Assembly (NCBI RefSeq): GCF_009739465.1
Contig: NZ_WHOM01000078.1
Coordinates: forward strand, 51,230-115,229
Direction of reading: 5' to 3'
Length of the DNA stretch: 64,000 nt
Source: Streptomyces apocyni
Lineage (GTDB): Bacteria; Actinomycetota; Actinomycetes; Streptomycetales; Streptomycetaceae
Part shown: one piece after another, positions 33,541 through 42,813 of the stretch
How the letters are laid out: each line of letters starts with the position of its first letter
Numbering within the stretch: position 1 is the first letter of the stretch
The notes under the pieces: model-generated
What the model was told of the DNA's origin: nothing
Databases searched by the model: none
What the model saw: the letters and a program-made list of their open reading frames with translations, nothing else
Program-made: the position numbers and the translations under genes

Positions 33541-34539
33541 CTACAGGAACGCGACGTTCACGACCCAGAAGCTGAGCGCCGCGACGAACGCCGCCGCGGG
33601 CATCGTGATGAACCAGCCCATGACGATGTTCTTGGCGACACCCCAGCGCACCGCGCGCGACCCCTTGGTCGACCCCACGCCCATGATCGCCGAGGTGATC
33701 ACATGCGTCGTCGAGATCGGCGCGTGGAACATAAACGCGGTGGTGAACATGATGCCCGCGCCGGTCGTCTCGGCGGCGAAGCCCTGCGGCGGGTCCAGTT
33801 CGATGATCTTCCGCCCGAGCGTCCGCATGATCCGCCAGCCGCCCGCGTACGTACCGAGCGAGAGCATGATCGCGCAGGAGAACTTGACCCAGACCGGAAT
33901 CGGGTCACTCGGATTCTCGATATCGGCGATGACCAGGGCCATCACCACAATGCCCATGGTCTTCTGCGCGTCCTGCAGACCGTGGCCGAGCGCCATTCCG
34001 GCGGCCGAGACGGTCTGGGCGATACGGAATCCGCGTTTGGCCTTGTGTGGATTGGATCTGCGGAACATCCACATGATCGCGACCATCACCAGATAGCCGA
34101 CGACCAATCCCACAAGGGGCGACAGGAACATCGGGATGACGATCTTCTGGAGCACCCCCGACCAGATAACGTCGATTCCCCCGGCGAGCGCCGCGCCGAC
34201 CATGCCGCCGAACAGGGCGTGCGAGGACGACGAAGGCAGCCCGAAGTACCAGGTGATCATGTTCCAGGCGATCGCCCCGACCAGCGCCGCGAAGAGAATC
34301 CACATTCCCTTACGGCCCTCGGGCGTCTCGATCAGCCCCTCACTGACGGTCTTGGCGATCCCGCTGCCGAGGAAGGCACCGGCGAGGTTCATAACCGCCG
34401 CCATGGCCAGCGCGGCGCGCGGGGTGAGCGCGCGGGTGGAGACCGAGGTCGCGATGGCGTTCGCGGAGTCGTGGAAGCCGTTGGTGTACGTGAATCCGAG
34501 CGCGACACCGATGGTCACGACAAGGGCAAAGGTGTCCAC
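33541..34539 (-). CDS. pitH: low-affinity inorganic phosphate transporter (Pit)
   Basis: A 332-residue PiT-family permease. The duplicated signature is visible: GFTYTNGFHDSANAIATSVSTRAL near the N-terminus and a second copy around FAAETTGAGIMFTTAFMFHAPISTTH. About ten transmembrane segments. It moves metal-phosphate driven by protons. It is encoded 5 bp after the DUF47 gene, the usual pit partner, and probably translated with it. A perfect terminator follows. The symbol is my best fit, used for the Streptomyces gene. Confidence 0.9.
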   Translation of the reverse strand: MDTFALVVTIGVALGFTYTNGFHDSANAIATSVSTRALTPRAALAMAAVMNLAGAFLGSGIAKTVSEGLIETPEGRKGMWILFAALVGAIAWNMITWYFGLPSSSSHALFGGMVGAALAGGIDVIWSGVLQKIVIPMFLSPLVGLVVGYLVMVAIMWMFRRSNPHKAKRGFRIAQTVSAAGMALGHGLQDAQKTMGIVVMALVIADIENPSDPIPVWVKFSCAIMLSLGTYAGGWRIMRTLGRKIIELDPPQGFAAETTGAGIMFTTAFMFHAPISTTHVITSAIMGVGSTKGSRAVRWGVAKNIVMGWFITMPAAAFVAALSFWVVNVAFL

Positions 34540-34544
34540 GAGGT

Positions 34545-35165
34545 TCAGGACTCCTTGACCGCGATGGTCTCCACGGTGTTGGCGACGGTCTCAAACGCGT
34601 CGGCCGCCTCCTCCAGTACGTCGACGATCTGCTTGAGCTTGAGCACCTCGATGGCGTCGTACTTGCCGTTGAAGAGGTGGGCGAGGAGCTTGCGGTGTAC
34701 CTGGTCGGCCTGGTTCTCGAGGCGGTTGATCTCGATCCAGTACTCGGTGAGGTTGTCCATCGTCCGCAGGTGCGGCATGGCCTCGGCGGTCAGCTCGGCC
34801 GCCCTGGCCAGTACCTCGACCTGCTGTTCGACACCCTTGGGGAGTTCCTCGATGTTGTAGAGGACGACCAGGTCGACGGCCTCCTCCATAAAGTCCATGA
34901 TGTCGTCGAGGGACGACGCGAGAGAATAGATGTCCTCACGGTCGAACGGTGTGATGAACGAGGAGTTCAGCTGGTGGAAGATCGCGTGAGTCGCATCGTC
35001 ACCGGCGTGTTCCGCTGCCCGCATCCGCTCCGCGATCTCGGCCCGGGCGGAGGGGTCAGCCCCGAGCAGTTCCATCAGGAGCTTGGAGCCCGTGACGATG
35101 TTGTCCGCGGACGCGGCGAACATGTCGTAGAAGCTCGTCTCCCTGGGGGTCAGACGAAAGCGCAC
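34545..35165 (-). CDS. DUF47 PhoU-like protein, Pit partner
   Basis: A 206-residue all-helical DUF47 (PhoU-like) protein starting MRFRLTPRETSFYDMFAASADNIV. Metal-binding-type acidic/His motifs appear in AEHAGDDATHAIFHQLNSSFITPFDREDIYSLASSLDDIMD. DUF47 proteins accompany Pit transporters and probably regulate them. First gene of the two-gene operon; the upstream interval is shared with csoR. No PHO box was evident. Confidence 0.92.
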   Translation of the reverse strand: MRFRLTPRETSFYDMFAASADNIVTGSKLLMELLGADPSARAEIAERMRAAEHAGDDATHAIFHQLNSSFITPFDREDIYSLASSLDDIMDFMEEAVDLVVLYNIEELPKGVEQQVEVLARAAELTAEAMPHLRTMDNLTEYWIEINRLENQADQVHRKLLAHLFNGKYDAIEVLKLKQIVDVLEEAADAFETVANTVETIAVKES

Positions 35166-35320
35166 GTGGGGTCCTCGGGGTGCTCTGGATTCGGTCAGGC
35201 TGATGCTAGGCGCATCATCCGGCCACGACTAACCGGCCGCCCACCAGTGTCGCGCATCAGGCACAGTGAACCGTACGGCCCCTGATTCGACCCCGACGTG
35301 GCGCTGGTAAATCCGCTAAG

Positions 35321-35341
35321 ATATACCCACGGGGGGTATAT
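35321..35341 (+). promoter_or_regulatory. CsoR operator
   Basis: ATATACCC (35321-35328) and GGGTATAT (35334-35341) are perfect arms with a 5-bp centre, the typical G-tract-flanked CsoR/RcnR-type operator. It lies 46 bp before the csoR ATG, supporting autoregulation. Confidence 0.85.
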
Positions 35342-35387
35342 AGATGATGAAATTCGTGATAGTTCGCCAGTTCACCAGGAGGACGCG

Positions 35388-35735
35388 ATGACGACCACCG
35401 AGGCCGGCGCGGCGACCCCAGCGCCCTCCACGGAAACCCCGCACGACCGTGGTGTGCACGGATACCACCACCAGAAGGACGAGCACCTGAAGCGGCTGCG
35501 CCGTATCGAGGGCCAGGTCCGTGGCCTCCAGCGGATGGTCGACGAGGACGTCTACTGCATCGACATACTCACCCAGGTCTCGGCCAGCACCAAGGCCTTG
35601 CAGTCCTTCGCGCTGCAACTGCTTGAGGAGCACCTGCGGCACTGCGTCGCGGACGCCTCCATCAAGGGCGGCGACGAGATCGACGCCAAGGTCGAGGAAG
35701 CGACGAAGGCGATCGCCCGGCTGCTGCGTACCTGA
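35388..35735 (+). CDS. csoR: CsoR copper-sensing repressor
   Basis: A 115-residue CsoR/RcnR-fold repressor. The Cu(I) ligands have exactly the CsoR spacing: Cys57, His82 and Cys86 (C-x24-H-x3-C), in DEDVYCIDIL and EEHLRHC. The helix RLRRIEGQVRGLQRMV is the DNA-contacting signature. ATG at 35388 has an AGGAGG site. An operator lies in its own promoter. No copA, copZ or copper chaperone gene is adjacent, so it either regulates elsewhere in trans or mainly itself. Confidence 0.94.
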   Translation: MTTTEAGAATPAPSTETPHDRGVHGYHHQKDEHLKRLRRIEGQVRGLQRMVDEDVYCIDILTQVSASTKALQSFALQLLEEHLRHCVADASIKGGDEIDAKVEEATKAIARLLRT

Positions 35736-35784
35736 CGCGATACCTGACTCGCGGTATCTGACTCGCGGCACCTGGTGCGCGACA

Positions 35785-35823
35785 GTCATATGGCGCGGCG
35801 GGTTCCGGGCCGCGCCATATGAC
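35785..35823. terminator. bidirectional terminator
   Basis: GTCATATGGCGCGGC (35785-35799) and GCCGCGCCATATGAC (35809-35823) form a perfect 15-bp stem with a 9-nt loop between convergent csoR and the 59-residue gene. Confidence 0.9.
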
Positions 35824-35852
35824 GTCGGGCGTCGAACGTCGGGTGTCGAGCG

Positions 35853-36032
35853 TCAGGCTCGTTCCGCCGCCTGGCGCTCGTCCGTGACCCTGAGCACCTC
35901 GTCGATCCGGTCATCCGTGAGGCGCTCGTCCGCGGCGGACGCCGCGATGATCAAGTCGCCACACAGCTCGATCTCGGCAAGGGCGACGTGATCGTGCACC
36001 GCCGCCTTACTCGGCATCGCAGCCACGCGCAT
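35853..36032 (-). CDS. small conserved hypothetical protein (59 aa)
   Basis: A 59-residue, mostly helical acidic protein: SKAAVHDHVALAEIELCGDL then IIAASAADERLTDDRIDEVL. It has no membrane segment or signal. Short proteins of this pattern (HDHxxLxExELxGDLxIAAS) are conserved in streptomycetes with unknown function. The ATG at 36032 is preceded by GGAAGAGG; a GTG one codon earlier or an ATG at 36017 are alternatives. Confidence 0.75.
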   Translation of the reverse strand: MRVAAMPSKAAVHDHVALAEIELCGDLIIAASAADERLTDDRIDEVLRVTDERQAAERA

Positions 36033-36203
36033 CACCTCTTCCTACCCCACCGTCGCTTCCTAGCGTAGGGAGGGGTCTACACAACGCGCATGGCACGGAA
36101 GGGCTATTCTCCGCGCGTCGCATAGCCACCCCGGGGCCCTCCCCGGGCCCTACCGGGCCCACCCGGGCGCTACTGCCGCCCTGGGGGCCCTGCTCCGGTG
36201 CCC

Positions 36204-37067
36204 CTACCCGGCTTCCCACTCCTCAGCGATCTTGCCCGCGAAGATGTCCCCCGCGGCGGGGAGTTCCGCGTTCACCGGCGTCCCGAACCCGTAGAGCAGC
36301 GTCGTCGACGCCACCTCCACCTCGTCCGACCGCCCACCCGCGCTGGGTCCGCCGCTGTGGGTGAAGTGGAAGCGGTGGCGGATCTTGCGCAGCCGCCCCT
36401 CGTCGTCGAGGTAGACGTCGAACGCCACGTCGCGCTTGCTGAACCCTTTCGCCGCGGCCTCCAGCGACCCTCGGTTCTGCTTCGACGCGGCCTTCGCGGC
36501 CCGGCCGATGTCGGCGGTCCCCCGGTAGTGCCGTACGGGGGTCCCGGCGAGCTTCGTCCGGCCGACGTACGTCGCCGCCCGCGCGCCCCGCAGGAGCTCG
36601 GCGGCGGCCATCGGGTCGGTCACCCCGCCGGTGACGAGGTTGCCGTCCGACAGCGTCGTCGTGTCGACCCGCACCCACTTGTCCGGGGGCACGCCGGCGC
36701 CGCGGTTCTTCATGTACAGCGCTCCGGGCGCGAGCAGTTCGGTGATCGGCTGCTGTCCGGGCTGACCTGACGGCTCCTGCGGCAGCGTCACCTTCAGCTG
36801 CCCCATCCGGTCCTTGAAGTCGTACGTGCCCCGGCCCCGGATGGTGACCCGGGTGCCGCCGGTCGCCATCTCCATGGCCGTACGGGCCTTGGCGCTGCCC
36901 GCGCTCTCCAGCGTCACGGGTACCCGGTGCACGGCGGCCACCGCGTCCTCGGGCGTCTGGTCGTCGGCCGCGGCCCCGCGGTCGGCGCATCCCGCCGTGC
37001 TCCACATCACCAGGGCCGCCGCGGCTACCGCCGCACCGCCTCCGCGCCCATGCTGCCGCACCACCAT
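36204..37067 (-). CDS. secreted lipoprotein, LppX/LprG-like fold possible
   Basis: A 287-residue lipoprotein. The N-terminus MVVRQHGRGGGAAVAAAALV leads into lipobox STAGC near residues 25-29. The mature part has alternating strand/helix segments: DAVAAVHRVPVTLESAGSAK, GTYDFKDRMGQLKVTLP, ELLAPGALYMKNRGAG, KWVRVDTTTL, LLRGARAATYVGRTKLAGTP and VAFDVYLDDEGRLRKIRHRF. This layout resembles the LppX/LprG/DUF1396-type lipoproteins that carry lipids across the actinobacterial envelope, an inference from the pattern. ATG at 37067 is chosen for the signal peptide. Confidence 0.8.
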   Translation of the reverse strand: MVVRQHGRGGGAAVAAAALVMWSTAGCADRGAAADDQTPEDAVAAVHRVPVTLESAGSAKARTAMEMATGGTRVTIRGRGTYDFKDRMGQLKVTLPQEPSGQPGQQPITELLAPGALYMKNRGAGVPPDKWVRVDTTTLSDGNLVTGGVTDPMAAAELLRGARAATYVGRTKLAGTPVRHYRGTADIGRAAKAASKQNRGSLEAAAKGFSKRDVAFDVYLDDEGRLRKIRHRFHFTHSGGPSAGGRSDEVEVASTTLLYGFGTPVNAELPAAGDIFAGKIAEEWEAG

Positions 37068-37439
37068 CGCCTGCCTTCCCCCGACTGGCCGTCTGCCCGC
37101 GGGGCCCGTCGTCGTCGTTCCGCTTAACGACCGGTCCTGGCCGCCGTCACGGGGCGGGCCGCGCGCCCCAGGGGCGCGGTGGTGTGAGGGACGGCGGCGG
37201 CTGGGTACCGTGGAGGCTGTGTCACCCCCGGAACAGCACCGCAGCACCACGGCCGAGCTAGGCCCTTTCTGCTTCGCTCGCTGCGTCTGCGGCTGGCGAG
37301 GCCCGGCCCGCCGAGCGCGCTCCAAGGCCCGCGACGACGCGGAGACCCACGACCGCGATCCGAGCCCGACCGCCGCCTGAGACCGTCCGTCACCTGAGAC
37401 CCGTCCGTCACCTGAGGCCGTCCGACTCCCAGGAGCCCC

Positions 37440-39035
37440 ATGGATCGCCGCTCTCTCCTCACCGCGACCGCCGCCGCGCTGACCGCCTCAGCCTGCGCGA
37501 CCCACGACGATCCCAGGACAGACACCACAGCCGACGCCACAGCCGACGCCAAAGGCGGAGCCAGCCCCGCCCGCTCCCCCACGCGCTCCCGTACCCGCTC
37601 CCCCACCCCCGACTGGCCCGCCCTCGCCCAGGACCTGGACGGCACCCTCGTCCGCCCCGGCGAAGCCCACTGGGACACCGCCCGCCAGCTGTACAACCGC
37701 CGCTTCGACGACCTCCGGCCCACCGCCGTCGCCTACGCCACCCACGCCGACGACATCCGCACGGCCCTGGCCTTCGCCCGCCGCACCCAGACACCGGTGG
37801 CCCTCCGCAACGGCGGCCACTCGTACACCGGCTGGTCCTCAGGCGACGGCCGCCTGATCATCGACGTATCGCCGCTGGACAAGATCTCCGTACGAGGCTC
37901 GACGGCCACCATCGGCGCGGGCGCCAGGCTGATCGGCGTCTACCGCGCGCTCGCCGCCCAGGGCGTCACCCTCCCCGCGGGCACCTGCCCCTCCGTCGGC
38001 ATCACCGGCCTCACCCTCGGCGGCGGCCATGGCGTGGGCTCCCGCGCCTACGGTCTGACCTGCGACAGCCTCACCCAGGCGACCCTGGTCACGGCCGACG
38101 GCACGGAGCTGGTGTGCGACGACGAGAAGGGCGGCAGGCACCGCGATCTATTCTGGGCCCTGCGGGGCGCGGGCAACGGCAACTTCGGCGTCGTGACCGA
38201 GCTCCGCTTCCGTACGCACCCCGCGCCCCGCGCCGTCAGCGCGTATCTCAACTGGCCCTGGAGCCAGGCCCGTCAGCTGCTCACGGCCTGGCAGCGGTGG
38301 GGACCGGACCAGCCCGACGAGATCTGGTCCTCGCTCAACTTCGCCGCCGAGCCGGGCGCGCGGCCCACCTACTACCTCACCGTGTTCTCGCTCGGCGGCT
38401 ACGACGAGCTGCAGAACGCCGTCGACCGCCTGGCCGACGCCGTGGGTTCATCGCCGAGCCGGGTGATCATGGAGCGCCGCGACTACCTGGAGGCGATGGA
38501 CCTGTACGCGGGCTGCGCGGGCCGCACCGACGCCCAGTGCCGCCTGCCGGGGACCACTCCCGGTCGCGATCCCGAGGGCGTACTGCGCCGTGGGACCTAC
38601 GCCTCGCGCTCGGACTTCTTCGACCGCTCGCTGCCCGATGCTGGCGTACGGACCCTGCTGGGCCAGCTGGAGCGCCTGGAGGGGATGCCACGCGAGGCGG
38701 GCAGCAGCGGGTCCATGCTGCTCACCGCGCTCGGCGGGGCGGTCAACCGGGTGGCCCCGGACGCCACGGCGTTCGTCCACCGCCGCAGCCGGATGCTGGC
38801 GCAGTACATCGGCGCGTGGGAGGCAGGGACCCCGGGAAGCGTCGCGCGGGGGTGGCTGAAAACCACCCATGACGCCCTGCGCCCGTACACGTCGGGCGCG
38901 GCCTACCAGAACTACCCGGACCCGACGCTGCCCAACTGGCGCACCGCGTACTACGGTTCGGCGGCGCCCTGGCTGGCCGAGGTGAAGAAGCGGTACGATC
39001 CGGCCCGGCTCTTCGACTTCCCACAGGCGATCTGA
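37440..39035 (+). CDS. secreted FAD-linked oxidase with bicovalent flavin (BBE-type)
   Basis: A 531-residue FAD oxidase. It starts MDRRSLLTATAAALTASACA, a Tat- or lipoprotein-like export signal, followed by a low-complexity Thr/Ala/Arg linker to ~residue 58. FAD_binding_4 domain: RNGGHSYTGWSSG with His127 and GTCPSVGITGLTLGGGHG with Cys183, the two residues that attach FAD in bicovalent BBE/GOOX-type enzymes. C-terminal BBE segment: YQNYPDPTLPNWRTAYYG. Likely oxidises a sugar, alcohol or phenolic substrate outside the cell. It stands alone; no cluster partner is visible. Confidence 0.9.
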   Translation: MDRRSLLTATAAALTASACATHDDPRTDTTADATADAKGGASPARSPTRSRTRSPTPDWPALAQDLDGTLVRPGEAHWDTARQLYNRRFDDLRPTAVAYATHADDIRTALAFARRTQTPVALRNGGHSYTGWSSGDGRLIIDVSPLDKISVRGSTATIGAGARLIGVYRALAAQGVTLPAGTCPSVGITGLTLGGGHGVGSRAYGLTCDSLTQATLVTADGTELVCDDEKGGRHRDLFWALRGAGNGNFGVVTELRFRTHPAPRAVSAYLNWPWSQARQLLTAWQRWGPDQPDEIWSSLNFAAEPGARPTYYLTVFSLGGYDELQNAVDRLADAVGSSPSRVIMERRDYLEAMDLYAGCAGRTDAQCRLPGTTPGRDPEGVLRRGTYASRSDFFDRSLPDAGVRTLLGQLERLEGMPREAGSSGSMLLTALGGAVNRVAPDATAFVHRRSRMLAQYIGAWEAGTPGSVARGWLKTTHDALRPYTSGAAYQNYPDPTLPNWRTAYYGSAAPWLAEVKKRYDPARLFDFPQAI

Positions 39036-39075
39036 GCGGGGCCTGAGCGGGTTCTGAGCGGGTTCTGAGCGGGTT
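39032..39075. repeat. 11-bp tandem repeat CTGAGCGGGTT, 4 units
   Basis: Four 11-bp units start at 39032, 39043, 39054 and 39065; the first has GC in place of TT. The first unit includes the stop codon of the FAD oxidase gene, so the TGA is repeated downstream. Confidence 0.88.
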
Positions 39076-39157
39076 TCGACGGCGGGCTCTCACCCGTACG
39101 GCCCTATCGACCCCGCGTCGGCTGGCCCACCCGGCGTAAGCACGCTGTCCTGAACGG

Positions 39158-39352
39158 GTGACCCTCCACCCCACAGACCACACCCGCCACTCCCGCCACC
39201 CCCCGCAGCCCGCGCACCCTCCGCAGCCCCGGCAGCCAGGGCAGCCCCGGCCACACCGAGCGGGTCGCAGCGCGATCAGGCTGGCGTTCGGCGCCTCAGC
39301 CCTGTGCGCCCTGGCGGCCGTACTCCTCCAGCTCGTCCCGGCCCTGCGCTGA
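39158..39352 (+). CDS. possible small membrane protein (64 aa)
   Basis: A 64-residue frame with a His/Pro/Gln-rich N-terminal half and one hydrophobic C-terminal segment (FGASALCALAAVLLQLVPAL). GTG start at 39158; no strong ribosome-binding site. Could be a real tail-anchored protein or a chance frame in biased DNA. Confidence 0.35.
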   Translation: MTLHPTDHTRHSRHPPQPAHPPQPRQPGQPRPHRAGRSAIRLAFGASALCALAAVLLQLVPALR

Positions 39353-39398
39353 ACCGCTCAACCGCTGGGCCGCTGGGCCGCTGGGCCACCCAACCCCG

Positions 39399-40112
39399 TC
39401 ACGCCGCGAGGTCCTTCCCGCCTGACCCCGCCGACCCCGCTGACCCGGCCGTCGCCGCGGCCCGTGGCTCGGGCAGCTCCACCGCCCCCGCGACCGGCCG
39501 CGCCCGCACCAGCCACCCCAGCCGTCGCGACCGGGAAACCGCCCTGGTCAGCGGCGTGAGCAGGGCCATCGCCAGCGGCGCGAGCAGCAGCGTCACCGCC
39601 GTACCGAGGGCGAATCCGCCGATCACGTCGGTCGGGTAGTGCACCCCCAGGAACACCCGCAGCAGGCCCTCGACCATCGCGAGCCCGATCGCCACCAGGC
39701 CGAACTTCCGGTGGGCGACGAACAGCCCGACGCCCAGCGCCATGGCCAAGGTCGCGTGATCGCTGACGAACGAGTAGCCGGACGGTTCGTCGCCCAGCAC
39801 CGCGATCCCGTCCTGCTCGACGAACGGCCGTGGACGCCCCACGAAGCCACGGATCGGGATGTTCACCAGCAGCGCGCCCAGCGCGGCGAGCGGCGCCCAG
39901 AGCACGGCGGCGACGGCCCCCTCCGGGTCGGCCACGCGCCGTACCGTGATCCAGCACCAGAGCACCAGCAGCACCATGGCCGCCAGCAGCCCGTACTCGC
40001 CGACGAACCCCAGGGTCAGGTCGAGCCAGCGTGGGGTGCTCTCGGCGAGGCCGTTGATATCGCGCAGCAGCCCGACGTCGGGGTTCGACCCGGAGGTCTC
40101 CAGTACAGCCAT
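39399..40112 (-). CDS. PAP2-family phosphatase
   Basis: A 237-residue membrane phosphatase with about six hydrophobic segments. The three PAP2 signatures are present: GRPRPF (from KxxxxxxRP), a FVSDHA variant of PSGH, and RVFLGVHYPTDVIGG (from SRxxxxxHxxxD). It probably dephosphorylates a lipid phosphate such as undecaprenyl or phosphatidyl substrates. The C-terminus is an Ala/Gly/Ser tail. ATG at 40112. A palindrome GGAACGTTCC lies upstream at 40196-40205. Confidence 0.9.
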   Translation of the reverse strand: MAVLETSGSNPDVGLLRDINGLAESTPRWLDLTLGFVGEYGLLAAMVLLVLWCWITVRRVADPEGAVAAVLWAPLAALGALLVNIPIRGFVGRPRPFVEQDGIAVLGDEPSGYSFVSDHATLAMALGVGLFVAHRKFGLVAIGLAMVEGLLRVFLGVHYPTDVIGGFALGTAVTLLLAPLAMALLTPLTRAVSRSRRLGWLVRARPVAGAVELPEPRAAATAGSAGSAGSGGKDLAA

Positions 40113-40305
40113 GGTGCCGTGGCCCCTTGTCCTCGTCGCCGGGGTGATGCTCCGGAAGGTGATGTTCCGTCAAGAGAACGCCACCATCCCCCATGGGAAC
40201 GTTCCTTCCCCCCATCTACGTTCCACTCTCCACCGAAAGATCACCGCGACGTTATCGAAGAGAGACACAATCACCGCAGCTCAGGGGCGGGGCATAACGG
40301 AGAGT

Positions 40306-41313
40306 TCAAGCCACCTCACCCGCCGGAAGGGCCTTGGCACCGGCTTCCGTTACGCGCGTGGCCCCGAAGTAGTCGGGTGTGTCGACTGGCGCGAAACGGA
40401 TGACGGCGCCGGGCCGGGGAGCGTCGATCATGTACCCGCCACCCACATAGATCCCGACATGCCGAATCGCCCGCGAATTGGTCAGATCGTCGGAGAAGAA
40501 CACCAGATCCCCGGGGAGCAGCTCATCGCGCTTCGGGTGCGGACCCGCGTTGTACTGGTCGTTGGCCACCCGTGGCAGCGTGACCCCGACCTTCTCGTAC
40601 GCCGCCTTCGTCAGCCCGGAGCAGTCGAACCGGCCGTCCTGTTCCGGCGTGCCGTTCCCGCCCCACAGGTACTCCTTGCCGAGCTGCTCCTGCGCGAAGG
40701 AGATCGCCCCCGCCGCCTGCTTCGACGGGTCGACCCGCCCGACCGGCCGGGCGAAGCTCTTCTCCAGCTGCTGGATGTTCTTCACGTAGTTCTGCGTCTC
40801 GCTGTAGGGCGGCACGCCTTTGTACTTGATGACGGCGTACGCGCCCGCGTTGTAGGCCGCGAGCATGTTGTGCGTCGGATCTCCGGGCGCGTCCTTCACG
40901 TACTCGGCCAGCTTGCAGTCGTACGTGGCGGCCGACGGGATCGCGTCGTACGGGTTCCAGACGTCCTTGACGCCGTCCCCGTCCCCGTCGACGCCGTGCG
41001 CCGCCCAGGTCCCGGGGATGAACTGCGCGATGCCCTGCGCCTGTGCCGGGCTCTGCGCCTTCGGGTTCCACCCGCTCTCCTGGTACAACTGCGCGGCCAG
41101 GAGTGCCGGGTTGATCGCCGGGCAGAGGTTGCCCCATTTCTGCACGACCGGCTGGTACTCCGCGGGCACCGCGCCCTTGGCCAGCCCGACGGCTCCCTTG
41201 CCCACGCCGTTGACGAGATTCCCGGCGACCATGACGGTGCCCACCACCAGCAGCAGAACGAAGCTGAGCATCCCCGCGAAGCAGACACCGGCCAGCAGCC
41301 ACGCCTTACGCAC
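40306..41313 (-). CDS. cell-wall hydrolase: lytic transglycosylase + NlpC/P60
   Basis: A 335-residue exported enzyme. A membrane/signal segment is at residues ~8-34. The first domain is SLT-like: LLAAQLYQESGWNPKAQSPAQAQGIAQF, with the catalytic Glu in QES. The second is NlpC/P60: EYLWGGNG, catalytic Cys in RFDCSGLTKAAY and His in AIRHVGIYVGGG. It should cut both glycan strands and stem-peptide bonds of peptidoglycan. The GTG at 41313 has AGGGGTGG upstream at better spacing than the TTG at 41319. Confidence 0.92.
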   Translation of the reverse strand: MRKAWLLAGVCFAGMLSFVLLLVVGTVMVAGNLVNGVGKGAVGLAKGAVPAEYQPVVQKWGNLCPAINPALLAAQLYQESGWNPKAQSPAQAQGIAQFIPGTWAAHGVDGDGDGVKDVWNPYDAIPSAATYDCKLAEYVKDAPGDPTHNMLAAYNAGAYAVIKYKGVPPYSETQNYVKNIQQLEKSFARPVGRVDPSKQAAGAISFAQEQLGKEYLWGGNGTPEQDGRFDCSGLTKAAYEKVGVTLPRVANDQYNAGPHPKRDELLPGDLVFFSDDLTNSRAIRHVGIYVGGGYMIDAPRPGAVIRFAPVDTPDYFGATRVTEAGAKALPAGEVA

Positions 41314-41398
41314 CGTCAACCACCCCTAGCACCCTGGAAGTCCGCGGAAGTCAGCCGAAGCCGTCGAAGCCCGCGGCTAAGTCTAGAACCGGGTCATG

Positions 41399-41431
41399 GC
41401 TGTACGGGCCCGGAAACCGAGCCCGTACAGC
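41399..41431 (-). terminator. hairpin terminator after ABC operon
   Basis: GCTGTACGGGC (41399-41409) and GCCCGTACAGC (41421-41431) form a perfect 11-bp stem with an 11-nt loop, 11 bp after the permease stop. Confidence 0.8.
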
Positions 41432-41442
41432 GCGGGAATGGC

Positions 41443-42810
41443 TCACGCGGCCAGCGCCACCGCCTCCACCGCCGGAGTCCGCAGCCCCCGCCGCGCCGTC
41501 CCCAGGCTGGTGACCAGCGTCGCCGCCGCGGCGATGGACACCACCCCCAGCCAGATCCCGAGCCCCTGCCCCTGACCCGGCCCCGACCCCGACCCCAGCG
41601 GGAGCGCCTCGTCCACCCGTACCGAACTGAACGCCACGATCCCGGCGAGCCCCGACAGCGTCCCGAAGAACACCCCGGTCAGGGTCAGCACCAGACCCTC
41701 CACGCCGACCATGCCGAGCACCTGCGCCGGAGTCGCCCCGGCCAGCCGCTGCTGCCCGAACTCCCGGCTCCGGTAGGAGGTCGCCGCGTACAGGCTGTTG
41801 ATGAGCATCACGCAGGCGAAGACCACGATGATCCCGACGACGACGAGGTTCAGCGTCTCCAGGTTCTTGTCGTCCACGGACTTGGCCACGCCCGACGCCT
41901 TGATGGCGTCGTTCTCGATGGCCTGCATATACAGCGTCGCGGTGGCCATCCCCGTGAACAGCACCAGCGGCATCAGCACCCCGGCCAACTGCGCGGCCCG
42001 CTGCCGCATGTTGTGCACCGTCAGATACCCGCTGGCCCCGGCGAGCGCCCCGAGCGGCCGCTCCAGCACACCCAGCACTCCGCTCAACAGCCGTGGCGAC
42101 AGCAGCGCGAAGCCGACCGACAGCAGGATCGCGCCATACGCGGGTGCCGCCATCAGCGCGGGCTCCGTCGCGTCCATCGCGAAGGTGGCGCTGACCGCAC
42201 CCGCTCCGGCGACGAGTGCGCCGTACGCGAAGAACCCGCGCAGCCGGGTACGGGGCTCGCGCTCCCCCGTCGCGACGGCCCTGGTCGCCCGCCGCACCGC
42301 GAGGAACGCGGCACCGGCGCAGGCGAGCAGCATGATGGAGAGCCCGGACATCAGCGCGACGGGCCCGAAGGCGTAGTCCACCCGCTCCGCGACCTGCCCA
42401 CTGTCCCGAAAGACGGACAGCAGCGCCCGCCCCGCGAGCATCGCGGGCCCCACCGCCAGCACCGAAGCCACCAGCCCCACCACCGAGGCCTCACCCACCA
42501 CCATCCGCCGGATCTGCGCCGGGGTGGCCCCGGTGTTGCGCAGCAGGGTGATCTCCTCGTGCCGCTGCCGTACGTTCACGGTCAGCGTCGAGGCGACGGC
42601 GAAGAACACCAGCAGCGTCCCGTAGCCGCCGACGACGGAGGCCGAGGTGGTGAGCGTGTCGGAGCTGACGGTGTCGACCCCGGCCCCACCCGCCGTGTCA
42701 TGCATCGAGTTGAAGGTCATGATGATCGTCGCGCCCAGGAAGGCGGACAGCAGCGTCGCGACGAAGCGCCCGGGGCGCAGCCGGATGGATCGCATGGCGA
42801 GCGAGAACAT
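41443..42810 (-). CDS. FtsX/MacB-type ABC permease
   Basis: A 455-residue permease starting MFSLAMRSIRLRPGRFVATL. It has around eight hydrophobic segments and two FtsX-type domains, with LRNTGATPAQIRRMVVGEA and QRLAGATPAQVLGMVGVEG as the repeated coupling motif. This class exports peptides or lipids or couples to envelope enzymes. It is shorter than ~800-residue members with large extracytoplasmic domains. It follows the ATPase gene by 3 bp. Confidence 0.9.
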   Translation of the reverse strand: MFSLAMRSIRLRPGRFVATLLSAFLGATIIMTFNSMHDTAGGAGVDTVSSDTLTTSASVVGGYGTLLVFFAVASTLTVNVRQRHEEITLLRNTGATPAQIRRMVVGEASVVGLVASVLAVGPAMLAGRALLSVFRDSGQVAERVDYAFGPVALMSGLSIMLLACAGAAFLAVRRATRAVATGEREPRTRLRGFFAYGALVAGAGAVSATFAMDATEPALMAAPAYGAILLSVGFALLSPRLLSGVLGVLERPLGALAGASGYLTVHNMRQRAAQLAGVLMPLVLFTGMATATLYMQAIENDAIKASGVAKSVDDKNLETLNLVVVGIIVVFACVMLINSLYAATSYRSREFGQQRLAGATPAQVLGMVGVEGLVLTLTGVFFGTLSGLAGIVAFSSVRVDEALPLGSGSGPGQGQGLGIWLGVVSIAAAATLVTSLGTARRGLRTPAVEAVALAA

Positions 42811-42813
42811 GGC

